A DNA stretch of 64,000 nucleotides from Brevibacillus sedimenti (GCF_020923495.1 NZ_CP064048.1:397501-461500), one strand, 5' to 3'. Shown: positions 42,039-53,032, counted from the first letter of the stretch. Notes: a model not told the origin generated them from the sequence alone. Translations and numbers: made by a program.

Positions 42039-43313
42039 TTATTTCACGTGGCCAATCAGTCCTGTCGCTAGCTCCGGGAAAAACGCCAACAACGCGATGA
42101 ACGCCAGCATGATCACGGCGTACGGGGCCGCGCCGCGCACAATCAGGGCGATCGGCGTGGACGGGTCGACGCCCTTGAGCACAAACAGGTTCAGTCCCAC
42201 GGGCGGCGTAATCAGGGCCAGCTCCATGTTGACCACCATGATGATCGCAAACCAGATGGGGTCAAAGCCCAGAGACGTGATGATCGGATACAAAATGGGC
42301 AGAGTGATGACCAGGATGGAGACCGTCTCCAGGAAGCATCCGAGCACGAGCAGGAGCAGGTTGATCAGGATGAACACGACCCACTTCGAGACCGGCAGGC
42401 TGGTGGCCATCTCCGTCATCGCCTGCGGAATCTGCAGGGAGGTGAGAATGAAGCCGAACAGCATCGCCCCGACGATGATGAACAGGATCATCGCGTTGGT
42501 TGCGACGGTTGACAGCAGGATGTTTTTGATGTTGGCCCAGGTGAGGCTGCGGTAGACGATCCCCGCCACCAGCAGGCTGAATACTACGCCGACGGCAGCC
42601 GCCTCGGTGGGGGTGAACACCCCGGTGTAGATGCCGCCGATGATCAAAACAGGCATCAAGAGACCCCAGACTGCTTTGCGCGTCCCCTGCCAACGCTCCT
42701 GCCAGCTGGCCGGCGCGTCTTTGATATGGCGCATGCTCCACGACGCGTACACCATAAAAATCACCAGCAGCACAATACCCGGCACGACTCCGGCGATAAA
42801 CAGCTTGCCGACCGATTCGCCGGTGACCGAGCCGTAGATGATCATTGGGACGCTGGGCGGGATCAGGATGCCCAAGGTACCGCCCGCCGCCAACAGACCC
42901 AACACCGTTTTTTTGTCATAACCCCGTGTGGTCATTTCGGGTATTGCCACCGTGCCGATCGTCACTGCCGTCGCCACGCTGGAACCGGAGATGGCGGAAA
43001 AGATACCGCAGCACAACAGTGTGGCCAGCCCGAGGCCGCCCGGCAGATGACGCAACCAGCGGCTGGCCATTTCGTACAGCTCCCTGCCTACGCCGCTGTA
43101 GAGCAGAATCTGACTCATCAGCACGTACATCGGCAGTGCACTGATGGTAAAGTCATCCAGTGATTTGTATGCGATGATGGGAATCTGGTGCAGCCCCAGC
43201 ACGCCGCCATTGAACCAGTACAGGCCGATTGCTGCCAACAGCGAGAGGGCAAAGGCCACCGGCACACCGATCAAGAGCAGCGCGGCCATGCCGCCTGTAA
43301 AAAACAGGCCCAT
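42039..43313 (-). CDS. dctM: TRAP transporter large membrane subunit
   Basis: This 424-residue protein is nearly all membrane helices, with the DctM marks GGMAALLLIGVPVAFAL near the start, ISGSSVATAVTIGTVAIPEM near 110, GGTLGILIPPSVPMIIYG near 142 and NMELALITPPVGLNLFVLKG near 355. It moves a solute, usually an organic acid, with Na+ or H+. Its first codon shares a base with the dctQ stop. Confidence 0.93.
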   Translation of the reverse strand: MGLFFTGGMAALLLIGVPVAFALSLLAAIGLYWFNGGVLGLHQIPIIAYKSLDDFTISALPMYVLMSQILLYSGVGRELYEMASRWLRHLPGGLGLATLLCCGIFSAISGSSVATAVTIGTVAIPEMTTRGYDKKTVLGLLAAGGTLGILIPPSVPMIIYGSVTGESVGKLFIAGVVPGIVLLVIFMVYASWSMRHIKDAPASWQERWQGTRKAVWGLLMPVLIIGGIYTGVFTPTEAAAVGVVFSLLVAGIVYRSLTWANIKNILLSTVATNAMILFIIVGAMLFGFILTSLQIPQAMTEMATSLPVSKWVVFILINLLLLVLGCFLETVSILVITLPILYPIITSLGFDPIWFAIIMVVNMELALITPPVGLNLFVLKGVDPSTPIALIVRGAAPYAVIMLAFIALLAFFPELATGLIGHVK

Positions 43314-43819
43314 TACGCCTCGCCCCCTTTCCCGCCGCGTATGCAGTCCACCGCCTGCAGCAGAAAGGCGAGACTCAGCAGGGTGCCGCCAATCGGCAGC
43401 AGCATTTCAGGAATGTACATGGGTATCTGCAAGAGCGAGGTGGAGGTAAAACCGAGCTCCATCGACCGCTTGACGTGTTCCCAGCTGAAGATGGCAAACA
43501 GCAGGCTGAACGCGAGCCCCAGCAGGGCGGAAACGATCAGCAGCCAGCGCCGCGCGGCGGCCGGCACGTTGTGCAGGAGCAAATCCACCTTGATGTGGGC
43601 GTCTACCCGGACCGCGTACGCCGCCCCGATGAAACAACTGCCGATGATCGCGTAAACGGACAGCTCGGTGGCCCAGGCAGTTGGGGCGTCAAAGAGCGAA
43701 CGGGAGACAATCTCGTAAAAAATCATGCCCGTCGTCACCACGATCAGGATCCCCGCCGCAATTCCCCCCCACAGGATCAAGCGGTCCAGCCAGCGGTACA
43801 GGTAAGAAAACCATTTCAT
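43313..43819 (-). CDS. dctQ: TRAP transporter small membrane subunit
   Basis: This 168-residue protein has four membrane segments, with the DctQ blocks MIFYEIVSRSLFDAPTAWATE near residue 31 and VDAHIKVDLLLHNVP near 72. It bridges the binding protein and DctM. It ends at the dctM start and begins 35 bases after dctP. Confidence 0.9.
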   Translation of the reverse strand: MKWFSYLYRWLDRLILWGGIAAGILIVVTTGMIFYEIVSRSLFDAPTAWATELSVYAIIGSCFIGAAYAVRVDAHIKVDLLLHNVPAAARRWLLIVSALLGLAFSLLFAIFSWEHVKRSMELGFTSTSLLQIPMYIPEMLLPIGGTLLSLAFLLQAVDCIRGGKGGEA

Positions 43820-43854
43820 TCAGCGTCCTCCCTTTCTCGCATTCTGCCGCACGG

Positions 43855-44916
43855 TTACTTGATGTTCTGCACGTCGTCCAGCAGCTCTTTGCCCAAGTCC
43901 CCGGCGGTTTTCAGGTACTCGTCCCAGGCGGGCTTGGCCGCTTCCTTCCACTGCGGCAGGTCGCTCTCCGGCACCACGTACACGTCCATGCCTCTTTGTT
44001 TCAACTGCTCGGTCGTCTGTTTGTCCTCTTCTTCTGCCTGTTTGCGGATCCACTCTTCCGTCTCCCTGGCCGTCTCGGTCAACAGTTCCTGCGTTTTGGG
44101 CGGCAGCGCGTCCCAGTACTGCTTGTTCACTGCGAGCAGGAATTCCAGGTAGGCGTAGTTGACGACGGTCAAATAGCGTGACACCTCGTCGTACTTGCGT
44201 TGCACCATCGCTGTCGTGCCGGAGGTGGCGCCGTCGATCGTCTTGCGCTGCAGCGCCATGTACACTTCACCTGCGCCCATAAAGACAGGGGCCGCGCCGT
44301 ACCCCTGGATCATCACCGACGGGATGTGACCGATGCTGCGAATTTTCAGTCCGTGAAAGTCTTCCGGCTTGGTCAGCGGGCGGACGCTGTTGGCGAATTG
44401 GGCATAGCCATAGTCGGCGTACATCAGCACTTTGGCCCCCTTCTTCTCCATCTCCGCATTCAGCTTTTGTCCGACAGGTCCGGCCAGGGCCTTGCCCGCC
44501 AGCTCGTAGGTGGGAAACGCGAACGGCACGTCAAAAATACCCATCGCCGGCACCACCGACGACCACAGCGTGGACGAGTTGACCCCCATCTCGACGCCGC
44601 CCGTCAGGATCGCTTGGTTCATTTCCTTGTCGCTCAGCAGTTGCCCGGCCGGATACACCTGGATTTTCACCTTGCCGCCGGAGCGCTCCGTCACTTTTTT
44701 TGCGAACTCTTCCACCCCGCGCGCGATGTGATGGTCCTGCGGCAGGTTGTAGGCGAGACGGATGGTCGCCTCCTGGTAGCCGTCAGCGGATGCCACCTGC
44801 CCGCCTGACGTGCCGTCAGCCGCAGTGCCCCCTGGTGCCGCCGCTCCGCCGCAGCCGGCCAGCAGACTGCCCAGTAGTCCGATCGTCGTCCATACGCTGA
44901 TCCAACTTTTTTTCAT
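43855..44916 (-). CDS. dctP: TRAP transporter solute-binding lipoprotein
   Basis: This 353-residue protein has lipobox SLLAGC near residues 17-22, so it is membrane-anchored outside. DctP-family features include LAYNLPQDHHIARGVEEFAK near 55, FHGLKIRSIGHIPSVM near 190, the carboxylate-binding Arg in that segment, and ALQRKTIDGATSGTTAMV near 228. The ligand is predicted to be a mono- or dicarboxylate. It follows the lyase gene by 38 bases. Confidence 0.92.
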   Translation of the reverse strand: MKKSWISVWTTIGLLGSLLAGCGGAAAPGGTAADGTSGGQVASADGYQEATIRLAYNLPQDHHIARGVEEFAKKVTERSGGKVKIQVYPAGQLLSDKEMNQAILTGGVEMGVNSSTLWSSVVPAMGIFDVPFAFPTYELAGKALAGPVGQKLNAEMEKKGAKVLMYADYGYAQFANSVRPLTKPEDFHGLKIRSIGHIPSVMIQGYGAAPVFMGAGEVYMALQRKTIDGATSGTTAMVQRKYDEVSRYLTVVNYAYLEFLLAVNKQYWDALPPKTQELLTETARETEEWIRKQAEEEDKQTTEQLKQRGMDVYVVPESDLPQWKEAAKPAWDEYLKTAGDLGKELLDDVQNIK

Positions 44917-44953
44917 TGTGGTTTTCCTCCCTTGGTCATCAGTGAATCGTTAA

Positions 44954-45853
44954 TCATTGGCGTTTTTTCGATTCAACCAGCCGGATGCGGCCAAGCGGCT
45001 TGCGCTTGGAAAGGCTGACGGCATAATCGGCAGCGTCCAGCAGCTTGGAAAAATCTACTCCGGTACGCACCTTCATCCGTTCAAACATGTACACGACATC
45101 CTCCGTCGCCGCGTTGCCGGCAGCGCCCGGCGCAAACGGACAGCCGCCCAGTCCGCCGACCGCTGTCTCGAAGCTGCGGATTCCCGCCGTGTAAGCGGCG
45201 TACGTGTTTGCCAGCGCCAAGCCGCGGGTGTCGTGCAGATGCAGCGCGATTCGCTCCGTCCCCACGGCGTCGATCAGCCGTCTGGACAGCGCGTACACTT
45301 CGTCCGGAACCGCGATGCCGATCGTGTCGGCGATACCGATCTCATCCGCACCAGCGGCAATCGCCTGCTCGGCCAACTGGAGCACGACGTCCGGATCTAC
45401 CCTTCCAGAGAACGGACACCCGAAACTGGTGGCGATGGAAAAACGGATCCGCTGCCCCGCCTGCCGGACCAGCGGAACAAGCTCGCGGAAGGCATCCAGA
45501 TTTTCCTCAATCGTCTGGTTGATGTTGTGCCGGTTGAACGCCGGACTGGCGGAAGTGACCCAGTTGATTTCGTCCAGCCGGCACGCTGCCGCCCGCTCAA
45601 ATCCCCTCCGATTGGGAATGAGCGCGGCAAACGAGACCCCGGACACCCGGGGGAGCCCGTCCATCACCGCTTCAGCATCGGCCATCTGGGGCACGCGCTG
45701 CGGATGGACAAACGACACCGCCTCGATCCGGCGCAGGCCCGCATTGACAAGCATGCCGATCAGACGCAGCTTTTTCTCAGTCGGGATGAAGCACGGTTCG
45801 TTTTGCAAGCCGTCACGCGGCCCCACTTCGATGATCGTCACGTCTGTCGTCAT
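44954..45853 (-). CDS. hydroxymethylglutaryl-CoA lyase
   Basis: This 299-residue TIM-barrel enzyme has the catalytic VGPRDGLQNE at 12-21 (Arg and Asp), metal ligands in LHLHDTRGLALAN near 207 and the HMG-CoA lyase signature GGLGGCPFAPGAAGN near 236 with the catalytic Cys. It splits HMG-CoA into acetyl-CoA and acetoacetate. It overlaps the CoA-transferase gene by ATGA. A leucine-degradation role is less likely, because the usual liu genes are absent. Confidence 0.9.
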   Translation of the reverse strand: MTTDVTIIEVGPRDGLQNEPCFIPTEKKLRLIGMLVNAGLRRIEAVSFVHPQRVPQMADAEAVMDGLPRVSGVSFAALIPNRRGFERAAACRLDEINWVTSASPAFNRHNINQTIEENLDAFRELVPLVRQAGQRIRFSIATSFGCPFSGRVDPDVVLQLAEQAIAAGADEIGIADTIGIAVPDEVYALSRRLIDAVGTERIALHLHDTRGLALANTYAAYTAGIRSFETAVGGLGGCPFAPGAAGNAATEDVVYMFERMKVRTGVDFSKLLDAADYAVSLSKRKPLGRIRLVESKKRQ

Positions 45854-47052
45854 ATGGCTTTCTTCTCCTTCAGCCGGGCTAGCTCAGCATCATCCAGTCT
45901 GAGCAGACCCTTGAGGATTTCCTCGTTGTGCTCCCCCAGCCGCGGCCCCACCCACTCGTGTCCGCCGGGCGTCTCCGACAGCTTGGGGACAACTCCGGGA
46001 AACAGCACCGTCTCTCCGTCAGGCAGACGGATTTCCTCCAGCATGTTACGTGCCCGGTAGTGTTCGTCCTCGACAATCTCCACGATGCTGTAGATTGGCC
46101 CAACGGGAACAGCCGCCTCGTCCAGACGGCGCTGCACCTCCTGGAGTGGATGCTGCTTTGTCCACTCCTCAATCACCTGATCGATGAATGCTACGTTTTC
46201 CGCCCGTCCCTGATTGGTGGCATATCGGGGGTCTTCCGCCAGGTCGCTGCGGCCGATGGCGTGCATTAGCCGCTTAAAGATGCTGTCCCCATTGGCGCCG
46301 ATCACGACGTACTTGCCGTCAGCGCACAGGTAGGTGTTGGATGGCGCGATGCCTGGCAGCGAACTGCCTGTCCGCTCCCGCACCACCCCTTTCAGGTCGT
46401 ATTCAGGCAGCACGCCTTCCAGCAGGCTGAACACGGCTTCGTACAAGGCTACGTCCACCAGTTGTCCTCTTCCTTCCGGCGAGCGGCTGCGGGCGTGAAG
46501 CGCCATCAGCGCCCCAATCACCGCGTACAGGCCCGCCGTAAGGTCGCCGATCGCGATGCCCACCCGCACCGGCGGTCGATCGGGAAACCCGGTCAAGTAA
46601 CGCAGGCCGCCGATTGCTTCCGCCACGCTGCCGAATCCCGGCTTGCTGCTGTAGGGACCGGTCTGCCCGTAACCGGAGATGCGGACCATGATCAGCCCAG
46701 GGTTGATTCCGCTCAGCACCTCGTAACCAAGTCCCCATTTCTCCAGCGTCCCGGGCCGAAAATTTTCGATGACGATGTCCACCTCACGGGCCAGCGAGCG
46801 GATGATCTCCTGCCCTTCTTCCTTGCGCATGTCAACGGTTATCGATTTTTTGTTGCGTGCCTGGACATACCACCAGACGGACGTGTCGTGGTGCATTGTC
46901 CGCCAGTTGCGCAGCGGGTCACCCTTCTCTGGGGGCTCCACCTTGATCACCTCTGCTCCGAACTCGGCAAAAATCTTGCCGGCGAACGGCGCGGCCACCA
47001 GTGTGCCCAGTTCCAGCACGCGCACACCCTGCAGCGGTTTTCGTGCGTTCAT
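45850..47052 (-). CDS. class III (CaiB/BaiF) CoA-transferase
   Basis: This 400-residue enzyme begins LQGVRVLELGTLVAAPFAGK with FAEFGAEVIKVEPPEKGDPLR, and carries ARNKKSITVDMRKEEGQ near 73 and the catalytic Asp in RVGIAIGDLTAGLYAVIGAL near 165. Mammalian SUGCT, in the same family, moves CoA to hydroxymethylglutarate or glutarate; this fits the adjacent lyase. ATG 47052 follows AAGGAGGGG. It overlaps the GntR stop as ATGA. Confidence 0.9.
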   Translation of the reverse strand: MNARKPLQGVRVLELGTLVAAPFAGKIFAEFGAEVIKVEPPEKGDPLRNWRTMHHDTSVWWYVQARNKKSITVDMRKEEGQEIIRSLAREVDIVIENFRPGTLEKWGLGYEVLSGINPGLIMVRISGYGQTGPYSSKPGFGSVAEAIGGLRYLTGFPDRPPVRVGIAIGDLTAGLYAVIGALMALHARSRSPEGRGQLVDVALYEAVFSLLEGVLPEYDLKGVVRERTGSSLPGIAPSNTYLCADGKYVVIGANGDSIFKRLMHAIGRSDLAEDPRYATNQGRAENVAFIDQVIEEWTKQHPLQEVQRRLDEAAVPVGPIYSIVEIVEDEHYRARNMLEEIRLPDGETVLFPGVVPKLSETPGGHEWVGPRLGEHNEEILKGLLRLDDAELARLKEKKAI

Positions 47053-47732
47053 CGGTCCCCTCCTTGTCGTATTGTTCTGCGTTTGGTTTCCATGCACAGG
47101 CGAAAATCGCGGGTAATGTGCTCAGCCATTCGCGCTGCAGCCGCGTCTGCGTCGCGCCTGCGAATCGCGTCGAGGATCGCCCCGTGCTCGGCAATGACGG
47201 TCTCCGGCCGATGCGGGTGCACCTGCAGGATGGCGTTGCGGTAGAACGAAATCAGCACCTTCAGATCGTTCATGATTTTGGCCATGTATGGGTTTTTGCT
47301 CGCTTCCGCGATGCGTTGGTGAAAAGCGAAATGGAGCTCGTGCGTTCTGCGGGCGTCGCTGTCACGGGCAATGTCCGCCATTTGTGCCAACAGTTCCTGC
47401 AGGTCGGCCAATTCCTCTTCTGTCCGGCGCTCGGCGGCAAAACGGGCGGCCGCCGGTTCCAGATGGAGACGGCACTCGAACAGCGAGGTAAAATCTTCGA
47501 ACGTCGGCTCGTAGACCGTGACCCCTCCCTGTGCCTGCACCACCACCAGACCGTCCTTTTCCAGCCGGCGGATCGCTTCGCGTATCGGGCTGCGGCTCAC
47601 GCCCGTCTCTTCACACAAGCGCTCCTCGATCAACCGCTGCCCCGGTGCAAGCCCGCCAAACAGTATCTGTTCCCGCAAATATTCGTACACTTGTTCCTGA
47701 AGCGTCTCGCTGCGCTTAATAATCCTGGGCAT
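47049..47732 (-). CDS. GntR-family (FadR/FCD) regulator
   Basis: This 227-residue protein has the winged helix LIEERLCEETGVSRSPIREAIRRL-type segment near residues 36-58 and an all-helical FCD domain (LHLEPAAARFAAERRTEEEL, HELHFAFHQRIAEAS) with the His ligands usual for metal-dependent acid sensing. It leads the operon and probably responds to its transported acid. I chose ATG 47732 over TTG 47741. Confidence 0.9.
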   Translation of the reverse strand: MPRIIKRSETLQEQVYEYLREQILFGGLAPGQRLIEERLCEETGVSRSPIREAIRRLEKDGLVVVQAQGGVTVYEPTFEDFTSLFECRLHLEPAAARFAAERRTEEELADLQELLAQMADIARDSDARRTHELHFAFHQRIAEASKNPYMAKIMNDLKVLISFYRNAILQVHPHRPETVIAEHGAILDAIRRRDADAAAARMAEHITRDFRLCMETKRRTIRQGGDR

Positions 47733-47760
47733 GATCCTCAAACCCTTCCCCTGTCATGAA

Positions 47761-47780
47761 TACTGTATGCTGTATACAAA
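47761..47780. promoter_or_regulatory. candidate GntR operator
   Basis: TGTATACA (47771-47778) is a perfect palindrome, preceded by a related TACTGTATGC. It lies about 40 bases upstream of the GntR start. FCD regulators often bind a GTATAC-centred palindrome. The region to 47950 is AT-rich and holds no gene. Confidence 0.5.
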
Positions 47781-47950
47781 TTGTTTTCCAAATAGTAATT
47801 TAATTCCGAAAAGAATGTCAATTATTTCTGGTTGAAATATGTCCGACTAGAAAATAGCGCCTGCGTGCGCCGCCCAAAACCGCGTACAGACTTTTTGGGA
47901 AAAATCGTCTACAATGAGGGAAACGACTGGAAAAAAGGGGAGAGATGAGC

Positions 47951-48340
47951 ATGGCAGTGAAAAAGATCGAACACGTCGGCCTGATGGTCAAGGATCTGGA
48001 GCGGTCGATCGCCTTTTACCGGGATGTCGTGGGCTTGGAATGCCGCGGTACGCTGGTCCACACCAACCCCGGGATCACGCTGGCGTTTCTGGGGTTCCCC
48101 GGCACCACGGAGACGGAACTGGAACTGATCCACGGCTATAACAGCGAGCTGCCGGTGGAAGGCAAGGTGCACCACCTCGCGTTTACGGTGGACAACCTGG
48201 ACGAGGAAATCGAGCGGCTGAAACGGTTGGGCGTCACCTTTGTGGACGATGCGCCGACGACGCTGCCCAACGGTTCGCGCTACATCTTTTTCGAGGGGCC
48301 GGACGGGGAACGGCTGGAACTCTTTGAATCTACCCGCTGA
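47951..48340 (+). CDS. VOC-family (glyoxalase-like) protein
   Basis: This 129-residue protein has two beta-alpha-beta-beta-beta units: KKIEHVGLMVKDLERSIAFY at the start and VHHLAFTVDNLDEEIERLK near 73. The end FFEGPDGERLELFE carries the second metal Glu. Metal ligands His7, Glu near 58, His near 74 and Glu near 124 are in place for a glyoxalase I or methylmalonyl-CoA epimerase-like site. I prefer ATG 47951, 6 bases after GGGGAGAG, over 47945. Confidence 0.85.
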   Translation: MAVKKIEHVGLMVKDLERSIAFYRDVVGLECRGTLVHTNPGITLAFLGFPGTTETELELIHGYNSELPVEGKVHHLAFTVDNLDEEIERLKRLGVTFVDDAPTTLPNGSRYIFFEGPDGERLELFESTR

Positions 48341-48376
48341 CGGCATAGGCCCGTCACGCGAGACGGAGGGATGCCG

Positions 48377-48874
48377 ATGAGGCTGCACAAAGGGGACGTC
48401 CTGTTTCGCCAGGGCGAGCGGGGACCGCTTTTTCGCATCCAGTCGGGCCTGTTGAAGGTGGTCAGGGTGCAGCAGGACGGCTCACCGTTTCTGTTCAACA
48501 TTCTGCTGCCCGGAGAAATCGTTCCCCATCATTCGCTCCTGTCGGACAAGGAATACCACGGAACCGCAATCGCCCTGATGACCAGCGACGTGGACGTCAT
48601 CCCTCCGGACGAGTGGTACCGCTCGCTGGAGGAAAACCCGCTGATGTACCGGGACATCGCATTGCAGCTCCAGATGAAGCTGCGGCTCACCCAGCAGCGC
48701 ATGGACCAATTAACCGCTTCCTCTCCGGCGGACAAGCTGGCTCTGTTGACCGATTGGTTTCGCACGTACGTGGGCGATTACGCCTTGACCGAGCTGCTCA
48801 CCCAGGAAGAGATCGGCCAGTTGGTCGGGCTGCGGCGGGAGACGGTGAACCGGCTGCTGCGTAAAAACACGTAG
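48377..48874 (+). CDS. Crp/Fnr-family regulator, short form
   Basis: This 165-residue protein has a truncated cyclic-nucleotide-binding-type barrel (MRLHKGDVLFRQGERGPLF, GEIVPHHSLLSDKEYHGTAIAL), the dimer helix and a C-terminal HTH, LTQEEIGQLVGLRRETVNRLLR. It is about 50 residues shorter than usual, missing the first barrel strands and the wing. No FNR-type Cys cluster is present, so the signal is unclear. It follows the VOC gene by 36 bases. Confidence 0.82.
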   Translation: MRLHKGDVLFRQGERGPLFRIQSGLLKVVRVQQDGSPFLFNILLPGEIVPHHSLLSDKEYHGTAIALMTSDVDVIPPDEWYRSLEENPLMYRDIALQLQMKLRLTQQRMDQLTASSPADKLALLTDWFRTYVGDYALTELLTQEEIGQLVGLRRETVNRLLRKNT

Positions 48875-48908
48875 GCACACCATGGAACAGCACCATAGTG
48901 TGCCTGTT
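48873..48908. terminator. intrinsic terminator after the Crp/Fnr gene
   Basis: AGGCACAC pairs with GTGTGCCT around a 17-base loop, then GTTTG; a weak T-run. Confidence 0.65.
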
Positions 48909-48926
48909 TGTCGTTACAGGCTATCG

Positions 48927-50612
<1,686 letters not shown>

Positions 50613-50837
50613 ATGAAGACGTCCGACCCGGACCAGGTCGTCCGCAGCGCTCCAAGCAGAGAGGCGCTGCGGACGGCTTACGAGCTGATCCTGACGCGCA
50701 TCTGGCCGCGCATGGCTGCCCGTCAGTCTCCGAGCGACGGCGCGTCCCAAAACGCACCCCCTCCCTCATCATCCATCGGCAGGAGCATGGTTCATGAAGA
50801 TTCGACTGATACAGAACGGACTGATCACCCAGATTGA
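50613..50837 (+). CDS. small uncharacterised protein overlapping corA
   Basis: This 74-residue product begins MKTSDPDQVVRSAPSREAL and has a helical first half and a Ser/Pro/Asp-rich tail. It is supported mainly by an excellent ribosome site (AAAAAGGAGGCGG) before the ATG. Its last 44 bases overlap corA in another frame, so it may serve as a coupling leader. No family recognised. Confidence 0.5.
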   Translation: MKTSDPDQVVRSAPSREALRTAYELILTRIWPRMAARQSPSDGASQNAPPPSSSIGRSMVHEDSTDTERTDHPD

Positions 50838-51729
50838 CGACCTCGACGAGACACGCACACCGCCCGCCGTCGGCTTTTACTGGATCGACGCCACCCTGTT
50901 TGACCTTGATGTGCTGCAGCCGCTGTTCGGGCTGCACGACCTGGCGATCGACGACTGTCTGGATGAGGAGGAGCAGCGACCCAAGCTGGAGATTTACCAC
51001 GATCACTATTTCATCGTCATTAACAATGCGGAATTCCGCGACCAGGATATCTTTTTGCGAGAGGTCAACATTTTTTTGGGCAGCCACTACATCATCACTG
51101 TCAGCAAGCATCCCCACGAAATCTACTCACGTCTGCTGCAAATCGTCAGGGAGGAAGAGCTGAACCGGCCGGACGCGTTTCTCTACCATCTGGTGGACCA
51201 GATCGTGGACCGGTATTTTGAGGTGGTCGAACATATCGAGGAACTGATCGAAAAACTGGAGGAAGACATCCTGCTCAACGTGCACAAGACACAGTTGAAC
51301 CAGATCGTCGGCCTGCGGAGTGAAGTGCTGTACGCGCGCAAGATGCTCCTGCCGCAGCGCGATCTGATCGATGCGCTGCATACAAAAGAACTTCCGCTGA
51401 TCGAACCCCGTCTGCGGAAGTACTTCGGCGATATATTGGAAAACGCGGTCAAGATCGTGGAAAGCTTCGATACGTTTCGCGACCTGATCAGCAACCTGCG
51501 GGAAGCGTACCACTCCGCCGTGGCCGGGCGGACGAACGACATCATGCGCATTTTTACCGCCCTGACCACGATTTTCATGCCGCTGACCATCGTGACCGGC
51601 ATCTACGGGATGAACTTCGAATACATGCCGGAGTTAAAATCCCCATTTGGCTACTACCTCGTCCTCGCGTTCATGGCCGCGCTCGGCTTGACGATGTTCT
51701 GGATTTTCAAGCGAAAAAAGTGGCTTTGA
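50794..51729 (+). CDS. corA: CorA-family magnesium/cobalt transporter
   Basis: This 311-residue protein has a large cytoplasmic N-terminal funnel, two C-terminal membrane helices and the pore signature YGMNFEYMPEL near residue 270. The first helix is TIFMPLTIVTGIYGMNF and the second LVLAFMAALGLTMFWIF, followed by a basic KRKKW tail. It forms pentamers for Mg2+ uptake. I saw no Mg2+-sensing leader. Confidence 0.93.
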   Translation: MKIRLIQNGLITQIDDLDETRTPPAVGFYWIDATLFDLDVLQPLFGLHDLAIDDCLDEEEQRPKLEIYHDHYFIVINNAEFRDQDIFLREVNIFLGSHYIITVSKHPHEIYSRLLQIVREEELNRPDAFLYHLVDQIVDRYFEVVEHIEELIEKLEEDILLNVHKTQLNQIVGLRSEVLYARKMLLPQRDLIDALHTKELPLIEPRLRKYFGDILENAVKIVESFDTFRDLISNLREAYHSAVAGRTNDIMRIFTALTTIFMPLTIVTGIYGMNFEYMPELKSPFGYYLVLAFMAALGLTMFWIFKRKKWL

Positions 51730-51748
51730 AGGGACTCCCCGCGCAGCT

Positions 51749-52849
51749 TCATACCAGGCCGTCGCAGGCAACGATCATCAGTTGCAGCCGCTTGGACAGG
51801 TCGTATTCGTACGGCGACGCCACCGGCTCGCCTTTTTCGTCGTAGAGGATGCGGACGATGGGCCTGCTGGGCATGCCCTTGTTGGAATCGACGACCACGC
51901 CCGACTCGCCCGTATTGAGCGTCACCGACAAGCCCAGCGGGTAGAGGGAAATGGTGTCCCGCATGCATTCCACAAACGGCTTGGCAAACAACGTTTCCGT
52001 CCCGGCAAACAGCTTCTCCATCGCTTCGTGGGGCAGAAGCGACGGTCGGTAGATGCGGTGTGTAGTCAGCGCGTCAAACACGTCGCAAACGGCCACCAAC
52101 TGGGCGTACGGATGAATCTCCCCGCCCTTCAAGCGGCGCGGATAGCCTGTCCCGTTCAGCCGTTCGTGGTGCTGGTACGCGCAGTGGGCAGACAGCAGCG
52201 GAATGTCTTCCTGCCGGCGCAGCAGTTCAAACCCGTACTCGGCGTGCTTTTTCATCACTTCATACTCTTCCGGGGTGAGGCGGTTCGGCTTTTTCAAGAT
52301 TTCGTCGGGAATGGCCATCTTGCCGATGTCGTGCATCATGGCACCGATGCCGATCTCCAGCACCTCTCGTTCTGAAAAACCGGATTTGATTGCCAGCGCA
52401 GTGGCGTACAGCGTGACGTTGAAGGAGTGGGAGAAAATGTAGTGATCAGAGGCGCAGACATCCGCCAGCAGGTTCATCGCCGAACGGCAGGCTCTCAACT
52501 CGTCCGACACCCGGGACAACACCTGCCGCAGTTGACGGCCCAACTGCTTGTCCGAAAACACCTGCTGCCATTTGTGCGGAAACTCATGCACCGAGCGAAA
52601 CGCGGTCTGGATGACGCTCATCGCTTCCCGCCGTGTCTGCTCCGACACAGGCGTTTCCAACACGATGTCGTCCGTGCGCTTGTCCTGTATATACAGCGTG
52701 GCGATGTTCATCTGTTTCAGCCTGTCCAGCATGCGCTGCGTCAATTCGACACCGGCGCCCACCAGAACGGTTCCGTTTTCCGCGTAAATGGGACGGGCCA
52801 GCGTGTCGCCCGGCCGAATCTTGTGGATCGAGGTCAATCTCATGTCCAT
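51749..52849 (-). CDS. HD-GYP cyclic-di-GMP phosphodiesterase-like protein
   Basis: This 366-residue protein has an N-terminal region of about 130 residues (DTLARPIYAENGTVLVGAG) and an HD-GYP domain with MMHDIGKMAIPDEIL near 168, HAEYGFELLRR near 198 and the HHERLNGTGYPRRLKG box near 224. Family members hydrolyse c-di-GMP. All metal-binding His and Asp positions that I can check are present. It has no obvious sensor or membrane segment. Confidence 0.9.
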   Translation of the reverse strand: MDMRLTSIHKIRPGDTLARPIYAENGTVLVGAGVELTQRMLDRLKQMNIATLYIQDKRTDDIVLETPVSEQTRREAMSVIQTAFRSVHEFPHKWQQVFSDKQLGRQLRQVLSRVSDELRACRSAMNLLADVCASDHYIFSHSFNVTLYATALAIKSGFSEREVLEIGIGAMMHDIGKMAIPDEILKKPNRLTPEEYEVMKKHAEYGFELLRRQEDIPLLSAHCAYQHHERLNGTGYPRRLKGGEIHPYAQLVAVCDVFDALTTHRIYRPSLLPHEAMEKLFAGTETLFAKPFVECMRDTISLYPLGLSVTLNTGESGVVVDSNKGMPSRPIVRILYDEKGEPVASPYEYDLSKRLQLMIVACDGLV

Positions 52850-52960
52850 TCTTCGCCTTTCGTCGTAGTACCCCTATTATAACGTGATTCGATCGGCTTC
52901 TACATGTTTTTCTCAACAAGGCCGCTCCTGTCGAAAAGAGGCACCTGTTTGCAAATGCAA

Positions 52961-53000
52961 AAAAATCGCCTCCGTCTCTGCCGACAAAGGCGACTTTTTT
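52961..53000. terminator. yunC terminator, bidirectional
   Basis: ATCGCCT pairs with AGGCGAC/T with a 16-base loop; T-runs flank both sides. Confidence 0.75.
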
Positions 53001-53032
53001 CCGCATTTCGCAAGGCTTCACATCCGGACAGG

